From: a virus
Reading direction: 5' to 3' (one strand)
Virus record (IMG/VR): IMGVR_UViG_3300045284_000413
Span: 1 to 42,915 of that record
DNA: 42,915 nt
In this document: one piece after another, positions 6,996 through 13,030 of the stretch
Layout of the letters: the number at the start of each line of letters is the position of its first letter
Numbering within the stretch: position 1 is the first letter of the stretch
Translations under genes and position numbers: made by a program
Notes under the pieces: generated by a model
What the model saw: only the letters and a program-made list of their open reading frames with translations
Database searches by the model: none
Told to the model about the DNA's origin: nothing

Positions 6996-7619
6996 TCATG
7001 CAATCTTCCGCTCGGCCATCAACCTGTCCATTCGCGCTCGGTAGGCCGGCGTCTCGCGGTCCAGCGCGTCGATAACCCACTCCGGCGCGTACTTGATAAA
7101 CTGCGGCGCCGCCGGTTCCTTCAACCAGATCACCCAACACGCGCAGACCGAATCGGTCGTCCACTTCCCCGTCGTTTTGCTCCGCTGATAGGCGAAGCGC
7201 GGCAACCACAAGATCCCAGTCGGCTGATGCTCCGCCATCCACGTTCGCCGCACGCCGGTCTTTAGCACTTCGTGAATCGAGGCCCGGAGGTGCATCGCCA
7301 CGCCGACCCGTGAATACTCGATCGCGTGCGTGATGATCTCGATCGCTGGCGTGAACGGCGGATTGCTCACCGTCCAATCGAACTCGTGCGCCTGCCATAG
7401 CGTCCGGTCGGTGGCGTCCTTGTGAACATCGGCTGACCAGCGCGGATCGAGATCGTTCGTGAACCACTGCACGCCATTCGGTGGCCATCGGGCTTCTAGG
7501 ATTGCTCCGCTGCCGACACACGGCTCGAAGACGCGCCCGCGCACGTGGATCACCTCGAACAGCCAATTCGAGAAGGCGTGCGGCGTTTCGTAGAACTCGA
7601 AATCGGCCAACTGGCTCAC
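6996..7619 (-). CDS. DNA N6-adenine methyltransferase-like protein
   Basis: A 207-residue class I SAM methyltransferase. FEPCVGSGAI at residues 31-40 is motif I (SAM binding), and VSNPPF near 84-89 is the catalytic motif IV of N6-adenine (or amino) methyltransferases. It lacks a large recognition domain, as in many short phage enzymes. It starts with GTG at 7619, overlapping the stop of a nuclease-like gene (GTGA), with GGGAG upstream. It may protect phage DNA from host restriction, or act as a pair with the neighbouring nuclease. Confidence 0.82.
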   Translation of the reverse strand: MSQLADFEFYETPHAFSNWLFEVIHVRGRVFEPCVGSGAILEARWPPNGVQWFTNDLDPRWSADVHKDATDRTLWQAHEFDWTVSNPPFTPAIEIITHAIEYSRVGVAMHLRASIHEVLKTGVRRTWMAEHQPTGILWLPRFAYQRSKTTGKWTTDSVCACWVIWLKEPAAPQFIKYAPEWVIDALDRETPAYRARMDRLMAERKIA

Positions 7620-7993
7620 GCGGTCGCTCCCAGGAGGATCGCCAGTTCTTTCAAACAGGCTCCCGACTCGAGCTGCCGTGGCGTAAACTGTAAATATTTC
7701 CAGCCCGCTATTTGCGCCAAGTTCGATTTCTCCATGTCGCGCAAGACGCCGAGGCCCGTGGAATGCCCGCCTGCGGCTGAACCGCCGCCTTTGCCACCGC
7801 GAAAGATGCCGCCGTTTTTTTCCACGATCAGCATTGCCTCCGGCCAGGCGTAGTCGGCCCTAAATTTTCTGCCAGGCAGAAACACAAATTCGGTCTCCGG
7901 CGTCGGCAGCCCGCGCGCTTTCAGAAGCGCGATGAACGGATCAAACTTCGGCGCTCGAGGACTGCCGATCAACTGACGGGCGGATCGCGTCAC
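7616..7993 (-). CDS. PD-(D/E)XK-type nuclease-like protein
   Basis: A 125-residue protein. FLPGRKFRADYAWPEAMLIV, then EKNGGIF, then a GGHSTGLGVLRDMEKSN block and a GWKYLQFTPRQL end match a family related to very-short-patch/DUF559-type PD-(D/E)XK nucleases. Asp47 and Glu58 are candidate metal ligands. The usual family segment after the acidic strand is EGG or EIEGG, here EKNGG. GTG at 7993 is chosen for GGAGAGG upstream and GTGA overlap. It could be a Holliday-junction or recombination nuclease, or the cutting half of a restriction pair. Confidence 0.75.
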   Translation of the reverse strand: MTRSARQLIGSPRAPKFDPFIALLKARGLPTPETEFVFLPGRKFRADYAWPEAMLIVEKNGGIFRGGKGGGSAAGGHSTGLGVLRDMEKSNLAQIAGWKYLQFTPRQLESGACLKELAILLGATA

Positions 7994-8178
7994 TGATCCC
8001 TCTCCGCGCATTTCTCGCACCGGATGCGCACTCTCTTGACACGGGGGAGCGTGATTTCAAGGTAGTTCGCGCTTTTCGTGATCGATGCCAAGCAGTAGCC
8101 GCAGATGAGGGTCAACTTCGCCGTCTTCCAAATGCGACCGACGAATGGTTTCTCGCGGAGGTCGCTAATACTCGTCAT
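7990..8178 (-). CDS. small zinc-ribbon protein
   Basis: A 62-residue protein with CGYC (residues 26-29) and CEKC (54-57), a four-Cys zinc ribbon separated by beta-strand-like sequence. It overlaps the HNH gene by 14 bases and the nuclease gene by GTGA. Its role is unknown, possibly a nucleic-acid or protein adapter. Confidence 0.72.
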   Translation of the reverse strand: MTSISDLREKPFVGRIWKTAKLTLICGYCLASITKSANYLEITLPRVKRVRIRCEKCAERDQ

Positions 8179-8782
8179 GGTCGCCCCATGATGTATCGCG
8201 AGGAATCGGCCCGTAAATATCCATGTGGAACGGATCCTCGCCTTTCGGAGCCGGCCAGGATTTGATCAATGGCGCAAAGTCCATCCGCACAAGAAATTCC
8301 CTGGCTTCCTGGTGAGATATTGGGCGGCCTTGAGTCGTTCGCTCGTGGAGCTCCGATGCCGTTTGCGCGGGCGGCGGCGTGACACGACTGGAGGCTGAGA
8401 GCACGGAGAGTGCCTTATCAATCGCGGTAAAATCGGCATGAATTCCGAGTTTGGCACAGCGGTCCTTCACGTCAGATGCTAGATCGGCGAATGTCGCATA
8501 GGGCTGCTCTTTGAGCACTTCCGCCGCCAACTTGAGAAATACCCGAGCCTGCGGGATATCGTGCATTTGTTGGATGGTTTCGCCGCGGTGGCAGTCGGCA
8601 CAAAGCACTTGCAGGTCTTCGTCCCATTCCGCGCCTACGCGGTCATAGGTTCGGTGATGAACCTGAAGCGCACGCCCAGCGCCGCACTGCTGGCACCGAT
8701 AGCGAGCAAGCTTCATCGCTCGGTTTCGTCGTGTCCTCCATTCAGGACTGCCGAGGTATTTCCGATAGCTTTCTGTATTCAT
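8165..8782 (-). CDS. HNH endonuclease
   Basis: A 205-residue protein with the HNH fold at the N-terminus: SPEWRTRRNRAM, CQQCG (Cys30, Cys33), LQVHHRTY (His42, His43), then LCADCHRGE (Cys61, Cys64, His65). The C-terminal 130 residues are helical and have no family I recognise. It would cut DNA with a metal ion. It may be a replication/recombination nuclease or a homing-type gene. A hairpin at 8793-8808 lies just upstream of the ATG, and there is no clear Shine-Dalgarno. Confidence 0.86.
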   Translation of the reverse strand: MNTESYRKYLGSPEWRTRRNRAMKLARYRCQQCGAGRALQVHHRTYDRVGAEWDEDLQVLCADCHRGETIQQMHDIPQARVFLKLAAEVLKEQPYATFADLASDVKDRCAKLGIHADFTAIDKALSVLSASSRVTPPPAQTASELHERTTQGRPISHQEAREFLVRMDFAPLIKSWPAPKGEDPFHMDIYGPIPRDTSWGDHDEY

Positions 8783-8792
8783 GGGGAAAATT

Positions 8793-8808
8793 TCGCGGTC
8801 TTCCGCGA
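8793..8808 (-). promoter_or_regulatory. hairpin before the HNH gene (terminator or RBS control)
   Basis: The minus-strand RNA can form TCGCGG/CCGCGA with a four-base loop, followed by AAUUUUCCCC and then the AUG at 8782. It resembles a weak intrinsic terminator or attenuator, or a structure limiting ribosome entry, as reported for some phage homing endonuclease genes. Confidence 0.5.
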
Positions 8809-8861
8809 GGTACTAATTCTCCAAACTAGCTACCAAGAGCGCAGAAGCAAGAGCGTTGAAG

Positions 8862-9302
8862 CTAGCTTGATCCTCTTGCTTTTGTATCTGCTTCTGATCT
8901 TGCTATTGCTTCTGATGTGGTTACGCTTGCGTTACTACTGCGTTTCCGTTCTCGGTGACGTTTGACTCTAAGTCGTGTCTGCTCTTGAATTAACGCCTTA
9001 GTGACCATCGCGCGGTGCTTTTCGGCGTTCAGGATAAGCCAGCCACCTGGCACCCGCTCGAGCCGCCGACCGTCGTTGTCTGGGTCGGACGATTCCGTAT
9101 CGGGCCCCTCCAAGGCCACAATCGCCTCCTGAGCCTCGATCAGCGTCACTCTGGCCCGATGGGCCACATTCCCGACAGAAGCGAACTGCGCGAATCCTGA
9201 TTCATCCATGGCGGCAATGAAGGTCAACCACACAATCCGCGTCGCGGTCGGTTCGAGCCAGATCGAGGAATCGAGAATTTTCGTGAACAGCTTGTTATAC
9301 AC
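8862..9302 (-). CDS. replisome-organiser-like (helix-turn-helix) replication protein
   Basis: A 146-residue protein. The N-terminus (LFTKILDSSIWLEPTATRIV, then VWLTFIAAMDESG) and the PGGWLILNAEKHR motif match the N-terminal winged-helix-like domain of phage replication or replisome-organiser proteins. The C-terminal third is a basic RLRVKRHRERKRSS stretch and a low-complexity Ser/Ala/Glu tail coded by repeated AGAAGCA-type units. No helicase or DnaC-like partner is seen. It starts with GTG at 9302, only about 5 bases from the predicted transcript start, under a promoter with an operator-like palindrome. Confidence 0.72.
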   Translation of the reverse strand: MYNKLFTKILDSSIWLEPTATRIVWLTFIAAMDESGFAQFASVGNVAHRARVTLIEAQEAIVALEGPDTESSDPDNDGRRLERVPGGWLILNAEKHRAMVTKALIQEQTRLRVKRHRERKRSSNASVTTSEAIARSEADTKARGSS

Positions 9303-9313
9303 GAATGCGCGAT

Positions 9314-9342
9314 ACCGTAACGCGAATTACGTTACCCGTCAA
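9314..9342 (-). promoter_or_regulatory. promoter with operator palindrome for the replication gene
   Basis: On the minus strand TTGACG (9337-9342), a 17-base spacer and TACGGT (9314-9319) make a good sigma70-type promoter. A perfect inverted repeat GTAACG/CGTTAC (9317-9335, 7-base centre) covers the spacer and -10, where a repressor would block polymerase. Predicted start about 9307, with GTG at 9302. Confidence 0.6.
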
Positions 9343-9461
9343 GCACGTTCTGCACGGCCTGCGCGTCTTGCACCTAAAACAGCGATTTCTGCGTCACGTG
9401 CTCACTGGCCTCTCGCCCTAACGGTTGATACGGCAGATACCGATACGCACTCCGATAGGGA

Positions 9462-9467
9462 ATTATA
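9462..9467 (-). promoter_or_regulatory. possible second promoter (-10 TATAAT)
   Basis: The minus strand reads TATAAT, a perfect -10, in the 190-base gap after the methyltransferase stop. No good -35 is visible at 16-18 bases. It would give a leader of about 150 bases before the replication gene. The rest of 9303-9492 holds the other promoter and no gene I can support. Confidence 0.35.
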
Positions 9468-9492
9468 TACTTGAGTGCGAAGCATGATTGAG

Positions 9493-10503
9493 TCACCAGC
9501 GTATCCCGCGTTGAGCCGTCCGCTCTTTGGCAAGCGGCTGATACGTCAGATCGGTGCCAACCCATCGGCGGCCGAGCCGTTCCGAAACCGCTCCGACCGT
9601 GCCCGTTCCGAGGAAGGGGTCGAGCACCAGACCGCCGAGCGGACAGCCGGCCAGAATGCACGGCTGAACCAACGCCTCCGGGAACGTCGCGGAGTGGTCC
9701 CCGGCGTACGCCTGCGTCGAAATAGTCCACACGTCCCGCTTGTTGCGCTCGTCTACCAGCTCGTTGATTGCGCCCGAAAAGCTGGCGTTCTGTTTCTCGC
9801 GCCAGCGTTCGTTGAATCCGTCCTTGCGTCTGTCGCCGGACCGCTCGTTCTTGCCGGCCTTCGGGTTCACGCCGGCGCCGCGCCGATGCGATCCGCCGGT
9901 CACGGGCTCTTTGATGGCCGCCGCGTCGTAGTAGTACCGCTCCGACTTGGCGAGCAGAAACAGGTAATCGTGCGCGCTCGTCGGCCGGTCAGTGACCGAC
10001 TCCGGCATCGGGTTCGGCTTGTGCCAGATGATGTCCGAGCGCAGGTACCAGCCGTCGGCCTGCAGCGCGAAGGCGACGCGCCACGGGATGCCGACGAGGT
10101 TCTTAGACTTCAGGCCGGGAACCGATTTATGGGCTGCGTCTTCCCGTGGTCCACGGTCACGATGGAACGAGGAACGAACGCCGCGACGCTGGCCGGCTCG
10201 CTTACTCGCTTCCTGCGATGCAATCGAGCCCTGCAGCCCGGAGTGGCCGGTATCCCCGCCGCAACCGGACGCGGTATGGCAGTCGCCCAGGTTCAGCCAC
10301 AGCGTTCCGTCGTCCTTCAGCACGCGCCACACTTCCGCGAAGACGGCTCGCAGGCTGGCGACGTAGGCGTCTGGCGTGGCCTCCAGGCCGATTTGATTGG
10401 CTGGGCCATAGTCGCGGAGCCCCCAGTACGGCGGGCTCGTCACGACCGCCTGGACGCTGCGATCCCGGAGCGGCAGCCGGCGAGCATCGGCCACGATCAG
10501 CAC
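9493..10503 (-). CDS. site-specific DNA methyltransferase (beta class, N4-cytosine/N6-adenine)
   Basis: A 336-residue enzyme. The catalytic motif VVTSPPYWGLRDY lies near residues 20-32 and the SAM-binding motif DPFLGTGTV near 294-302. This order (IV before I) defines the beta class of amino-methyltransferases. Between them lie LVGIPWRVAFALQADGWYLR, a variable recognition region, and HDYLFLLAKS, all typical of phage and restriction enzymes. GTG at 10503 is preferred: it follows the upstream TAA and has an AAGGGA ribosome site. The open frame to 11004 runs antisense through the IS fragment and is not real coding. It probably protects phage DNA. Confidence 0.88.
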   Translation of the reverse strand: MLIVADARRLPLRDRSVQAVVTSPPYWGLRDYGPANQIGLEATPDAYVASLRAVFAEVWRVLKDDGTLWLNLGDCHTASGCGGDTGHSGLQGSIASQEASKRAGQRRGVRSSFHRDRGPREDAAHKSVPGLKSKNLVGIPWRVAFALQADGWYLRSDIIWHKPNPMPESVTDRPTSAHDYLFLLAKSERYYYDAAAIKEPVTGGSHRRGAGVNPKAGKNERSGDRRKDGFNERWREKQNASFSGAINELVDERNKRDVWTISTQAYAGDHSATFPEALVQPCILAGCPLGGLVLDPFLGTGTVGAVSERLGRRWVGTDLTYQPLAKERTAQRGIRW

Positions 10504-10504
10504 G

Positions 10505-10636
10505 TTACTTTCCCTTCGCAATCTTCGCGGCCCGGCGCTTCCGCCGGCGAGCTGGTTTCGATTCTGGATGCTCCGTGCCTCGCAGGATGCGATGAATGGC
10601 GTCGGCGATCTCACGCTTCTGATGAACAGAAAACAT
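10505..10636 (-). CDS. 43-residue conserved phage protein (MFSVxQKR type)
   Basis: This short protein starts MFSVHQKREIADAIHRILRG and ends in a Lys/Arg-rich tail. The N-terminal pattern (FSVxQKRxIADAxxxxLR) is one I recall from small phage proteins next to DNA-modification genes. It starts one base after the previous stop and ends one base before the methyltransferase GTG. High third-position GC and tight spacing support it. Confidence 0.68.
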   Translation of the reverse strand: MFSVHQKREIADAIHRILRGTEHPESKPARRRKRRAAKIAKGK

Positions 10637-10637
10637 G

Positions 10638-10802
10638 TTATGGGAACCTTGAGAACTGCCGTGGCTGATCCTGATCCCGTCGCTCGAACATCTTCCGCCC
10701 CGTCAGTACCAACTGCACGATCGCATACGTCGAGACGGCTTGAATCGCCAAACAAATCGGCACAAGCCACGCCAGCGTCCGAATCGTTTCGTCGGCCGTC
10801 AT
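10638..10802 (-). CDS. 54-residue single-pass membrane protein
   Basis: Starts MTADETIRTLAWLVPICLAI and continues with a hydrophobic AVSTYAIVQLVLTG, then a charged RKMFERRDQDQ tail: one membrane segment with a cytoplasmic C-terminus. Its ATG overlaps the stop of the frame ending at 10799 (ATGA). Function unknown. Confidence 0.65.
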   Translation of the reverse strand: MTADETIRTLAWLVPICLAIQAVSTYAIVQLVLTGRKMFERRDQDQPRQFSRFP

Positions 10803-10996
10803 AACCGAAATCGCAATCTGTCGAGATCGCCAGTGACGATGATCTCGGTGTCAGCATCGCCGCTGATCTGGATGATCCCCTCGCAAGCATTTGGATCGTT
10901 ACCTTGACGAATTCGAATTCCGCTACAACAACCGAAAGAATGCCTATCTCTTCCGCGACACGCTGATGAAACTCGTTCAAACCGAAGCGATGCCAT
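10799..10996 (-). CDS. truncated or chimeric small gene next to IS fragment
   Basis: The last residues of this frame, CEGIIQISGDADTEIIVTGD and then LDRLRFRL, look like a genuine protein end, and the stop overlaps the next ATG in the usual way. The upstream part (to the ATG at 10996) is antisense to a transposase fragment and does not look like coding. I infer that the original 5' part of a phage gene was lost when the IS-derived DNA came in. Whether the remaining frame is translated is doubtful. Confidence 0.35.
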   Translation of the reverse strand: MASLRFERVSSACRGRDRHSFGCCSGIRIRQGNDPNACEGIIQISGDADTEIIVTGDLDRLRFRL

Positions 10997-11016
10997 ATGA
11001 ACAACTCACGGCTTAG
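10876..11016 (+). pseudogene. IS1595-family (ISXO2-like) transposase C-terminal fragment
   Basis: The plus strand, in one open phase, reads HLDRYLDEFEFRYNNRK, then YLFRDTLMKLV and PYEQLTA followed by TAG. This matches the end of ISXO2-like/IS1595 DDE transposases as I know them (HLxRYxxEFxFRYNxRK, then xFxxTL and a YxxL end). In-frame stops lie just upstream (10873, 10864), so only about 46 codons remain. It is one of the few coding-like plus-strand segments. It abuts, by 4 bases, the AT-richer membrane protein gene at 11013, so both may have arrived together. Confidence 0.62.
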
Positions 11017-11423
11017 TTCAGAGTCAACACTGCTTCTTTGGTCCTGGTTTTTAGTTCCGCTAGTTTTCGTGTGGCACGCCGATAATCACGTCCAGCATTA
11101 ATCGCGCTCACGAAGGACAAACCCAGAGACGCCCAAAAAGATCCAACGAACGCCATATGCTGCGTCTGAGAAAGGGGAACGGTTCCCCACACAATAGCCA
11201 CTGCGATAAAAGCTCCAAAGAAAATTCCCAATAACGTGAAATGCATAGAGCTACCCAACGTCGCAACCTCATTTAGTTCTGATTCCAACAGTAACAACGC
11301 ACGCACCTCTCGATCGGAGCAAATACACAGGGTCAGGTCGAAGCCGCAACTGCCGCAGTACTCCGCGCGATCCGCATAGGGATCATCCGGTTCGTCAATC
11401 AGCCGTGAGGTGTCGTAACTCAT
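11013..11423 (-). CDS. membrane protein with N-terminal zinc-ribbon
   Basis: A 136-residue protein. The N-terminus has CGSCGFDLTLCIC, a likely zinc site. Two membrane segments follow (MHFTLLGIFFGAFIAVAIVW and MAFVGSFWASLGLSFVSAIN), then a basic helical tail. Its DNA is visibly poorer in GC than its neighbours, and it ends inside the IS fragment, both signs of later acquisition. ATG at 11423 overlaps the upstream stop, so it is still in the operon. Function is unknown. Confidence 0.7.
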   Translation of the reverse strand: MSYDTSRLIDEPDDPYADRAEYCGSCGFDLTLCICSDREVRALLLLESELNEVATLGSSMHFTLLGIFFGAFIAVAIVWGTVPLSQTQHMAFVGSFWASLGLSFVSAINAGRDYRRATRKLAELKTRTKEAVLTLN

Positions 11424-11656
11424 GATGCTGCCTGCGTTTCTTCCGCCAACTCCACAGAATCAATGCAATGGCCCCAGAGCGTGTCCACCGGCGTGATCGT
11501 GATGGCGCGTTGCTGCTGATACGCCCGTTCACACAACGCCGCTTTCCACTGGTTGAACGTGTAGAACGGGCGTTCGCGTCCAGGCCCCACCGACATCACG
11601 ACCGTCGTCCGCAGGCCGGGCCACACAATTCGAGGCACGCCGGTCACCGTCGTCAC
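11420..11656 (-). CDS. hypothetical 78-residue protein
   Basis: Starts VTTVTGVPRIVWPGLRTTVV and continues with YTFNQWKAALCERAYQQQRA. GTG at 11656 is chosen because it overlaps the upstream stop (GTGA); the longer frame would overlap that gene by 57 bases. The second half suggests a small alpha/beta domain. I do not recognise it. Confidence 0.6.
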   Translation of the reverse strand: MTTVTGVPRIVWPGLRTTVVMSVGPGRERPFYTFNQWKAALCERAYQQQRAITITPVDTLWGHCIDSVELAEETQAAS

Positions 11657-12222
11657 GCGAACACTCCGAACGCGAGCGCGGTCAACGGCAGGATGAACGG
11701 CACGATCCACGCGAACGGGATGTCATCCGCCGTTAACGGCTCATCGTCGACTTGCCCGGCGGCGTCGCGATCCTTCACCCGCACGTAGGCCTTCGGTTCG
11801 ATCTTCTGCATCCCTCGCCCGAGCGGCACGATGCTCACCACGTTGCCGTAGGTCTGCCCATTCTTCGTCACCTGTTGGATGTTGATCTGCGCGTTGGCCC
11901 CGATCAGCTTCTCTAGGTCGAAGCCTTCCAGTTCCTCTTGCGTGAACTGGCGACTGCGCCAACTTTCGAGTTCCTTGCGGAGCGTGGCCTTCTCATGCAG
12001 CGAGTTCGTGTACCGCTTCTGCGCGAGGTAGGGCCGCCCGTCTTTCATGAGTTCATCGAGTTGCCACACGAGGCGGATCTTCCACTGCTCTTTCTCTTTG
12101 CCGCCGTAGGTCACCTTCAAGATTCCCATGTCCACGACATCCACACAGACGGCTTGATGCAGGCCAGCGGGCGCGGCTTCAAACAACTCGCCACTCGGAC
12201 CAGCTTTCGCGATGATCGGCAT
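11653..12222 (-). CDS. SSB-like phage replication/recombination protein with hydrophobic tail
   Basis: A 189-residue protein. Residues 20-150 match a widespread phage family with the pattern GLHQAVCVDVVDMG, KIRLVWQLDE, LHEKATLRKELESWRSR and NGQTYGNV, which I associate with single-strand-DNA-binding or recombination roles (OB-like fold). After an acidic linker comes ADDIPF, the kind of C-terminal tip by which SSB proteins recruit partners. Here it is not terminal: 17 or so hydrophobic residues follow (AWIVPFILPLTALAFGVFA). That could be a membrane anchor or a read-through fusion. The next gene overlaps by GTGA. Confidence 0.75.
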   Translation of the reverse strand: MPIIAKAGPSGELFEAAPAGLHQAVCVDVVDMGILKVTYGGKEKEQWKIRLVWQLDELMKDGRPYLAQKRYTNSLHEKATLRKELESWRSRQFTQEELEGFDLEKLIGANAQINIQQVTKNGQTYGNVVSIVPLGRGMQKIEPKAYVRVKDRDAAGQVDDEPLTADDIPFAWIVPFILPLTALAFGVFA

Positions 12223-12368
12223 TACGGGTTCTCCACCTTTCGGAGCGGTTTGGGGGCCAACTTCTTTTTGGCGTCGCGAAACGCCTTCAAGGCGTCATTG
12301 ACGGCCATGAGCACGCGAATCTTTTCGTCGTTCTCGGCAATCGCGAGGTCATACTTGGACTTCTTCAT
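12222..12368 (-). CDS. 48-residue basic helical protein
   Basis: MKKSKYDLAIAENDEKIRVL followed by another Lys/Arg-rich helix and KPLRKVENP. ATG at 12368 overlaps the upstream TGA and its TAA overlaps the next ATG (TAATG). Strongly helical and basic, with no recognised family. Confidence 0.62.
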   Translation of the reverse strand: MKKSKYDLAIAENDEKIRVLMAVNDALKAFRDAKKKLAPKPLRKVENP

Positions 12369-12580
12369 GGCTCACCGAGAGGCAACCCGAGCGGGTTTTC
12401 CATCGCGGCGGCGGTCCGTTCCATGGCCGCATCCGTCTCGGCTTCCTGCACAAGAAACGCCGCGCACGTCGAGCATTCTGGTTCGGAAGAATGTTCGTGC
12501 GCAAAAATATAAAGACTGCACGCAGCTTGTTGTTTCCGGCCGAGTTGGCGCGTAAACGCTGGCAAATAGTGACTTGGCAT
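12365..12580 (-). CDS. hypothetical 71-residue protein with Cys pair
   Basis: Starts MPSHYLPAFTRQLGRKQQAA and has CSLYIFAHEHSSEPECSTC, which could bind a metal through Cys and His. ATG at 12580 is chosen for GGAGGG seven bases upstream and TAATG overlap with the previous gene. The frames 12372-12614 and 12365-12601 are longer readings without a better start. Confidence 0.62.
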   Translation of the reverse strand: MPSHYLPAFTRQLGRKQQAACSLYIFAHEHSSEPECSTCAAFLVQEAETDAAMERTAAAMENPLGLPLGEP

Positions 12581-12711
12581 TAGCGATCCCTCCGCGAACA
12601 CTGCGAGGGTTCATTCGCTGACGACGCGATCACTGCGAAAAACCACGCCATGAGCACGCCAAAGCCGAGCGCGGTCACGAGCATCACCGCCGCGATGATC
12701 CAGAGCGTCAT
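12580..12711 (-). CDS. 43-residue single-pass membrane protein
   Basis: MTLWIIAAVMLVTALGFGVL, then MAWFFAVIASS and a polar tail. One long hydrophobic helix starting right at the N-terminus. Coupled on both sides (ATGA at the start, TAATG at the end). Function unknown. Confidence 0.65.
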   Translation of the reverse strand: MTLWIIAAVMLVTALGFGVLMAWFFAVIASSANEPSQCSRRDR

Positions 12712-12950
12712 GGTTGCACCTTTCGAGAGGGATGGCCCGCCGCTCGCGGAGGCGCGGCTGATTCATATTTCTCGATGCGAAATTGAAAGCGCGCGAGGCG
12801 ATCCAGTCGGGCGCGTTCAGTGGCTGCTGCCGCCTGCTGATTCGCGCGTCGATCTATGAGGTATTGCACGCTCGCGACGATGAACACGAGCGCACAACAC
12901 GCCACGGTCCACCAGAACAACAGCACCGCCCAATGTTCAAGATGTTCCAT
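12708..12950 (-). CDS. single-pass membrane protein, first gene of early operon
   Basis: An 80-residue protein: MEHLEHWAVLLFWWTVACCA, a hydrophobic segment up to VASVQYLI, then a basic helical tail rich in Ala and Arg. ATG at 12950 is preferred over 12986 because the latter lies inside the promoter -35. The predicted transcript starts at about 12950, so the message would be leaderless. As the first early gene it may act at the host membrane. Confidence 0.7.
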   Translation of the reverse strand: MEHLEHWAVLLFWWTVACCALVFIVASVQYLIDRRANQQAAAATERARLDRLARFQFRIEKYESAAPPRAAGHPSRKVQP

Positions 12951-12956
12951 GCGCCA

Positions 12957-12986
12957 AGAGTAGCCCAACCACGCATACGCTGTCAA
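12957..12986 (-). promoter_or_regulatory. early minus-strand promoter
   Basis: Minus strand: TTGACA (12981-12986, perfect -35), 18-base spacer, TACTCT (12957-12962). Predicted start about 12950, the A of the first ATG. The -35 lies in the centre of a perfect palindrome, so a bound regulator would block it. Confidence 0.62.
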
Positions 12987-12992
12987 GCGTAT
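12975..12992. promoter_or_regulatory. operator palindrome 1
   Basis: Perfect 18-base inverted repeat ATACGCT-GTCA-AGCGTAT. It covers the -35 of the minus promoter and touches the -35 of the plus promoter. Likely binding site of the adjacent plus-strand helix-turn-helix protein (inference). Confidence 0.68.
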
Positions 12993-13004
12993 TTACAAAT
13001 GCGC
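12987..13004. promoter_or_regulatory. operator palindrome 2 (one mismatch)
   Basis: GCGTATTT-AC-AAATGCGC, an 8-2-8 inverted repeat with one mismatch, overlapping palindrome 1 by six bases and covering the plus-strand -35. Overlapping sites would allow mutually exclusive binding, as in phage switches. Confidence 0.55.
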
Positions 13005-13021
13005 GTAATCCGTGCTATCCT
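12992..13021 (+). promoter_or_regulatory. plus-strand promoter of the regulator gene
   Basis: TTTACA (12992-12997), 18-base spacer, extended -10 TGC-TATCCT (hexamer 13016-13021). Start of transcription about 13028, at most a few bases before the ATG at 13031. No Shine-Dalgarno is present, so translation is probably leaderless. Confidence 0.6.
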
Positions 13022-13030
13022 GCCGTTGGT

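Noticed and set aside
9374-9492. Short minus-strand frame ending in KSLF in the gap before the replication gene
   Set aside because: It has no usual start codon outside the methyltransferase gene, and its DNA is better explained by promoter elements.
9493-11004. 503-residue reading of the DNA methyltransferase
   Set aside because: The first 167 residues cross two small genes and run antisense to the IS fragment. The GTG at 10503 has a ribosome site and the family length.
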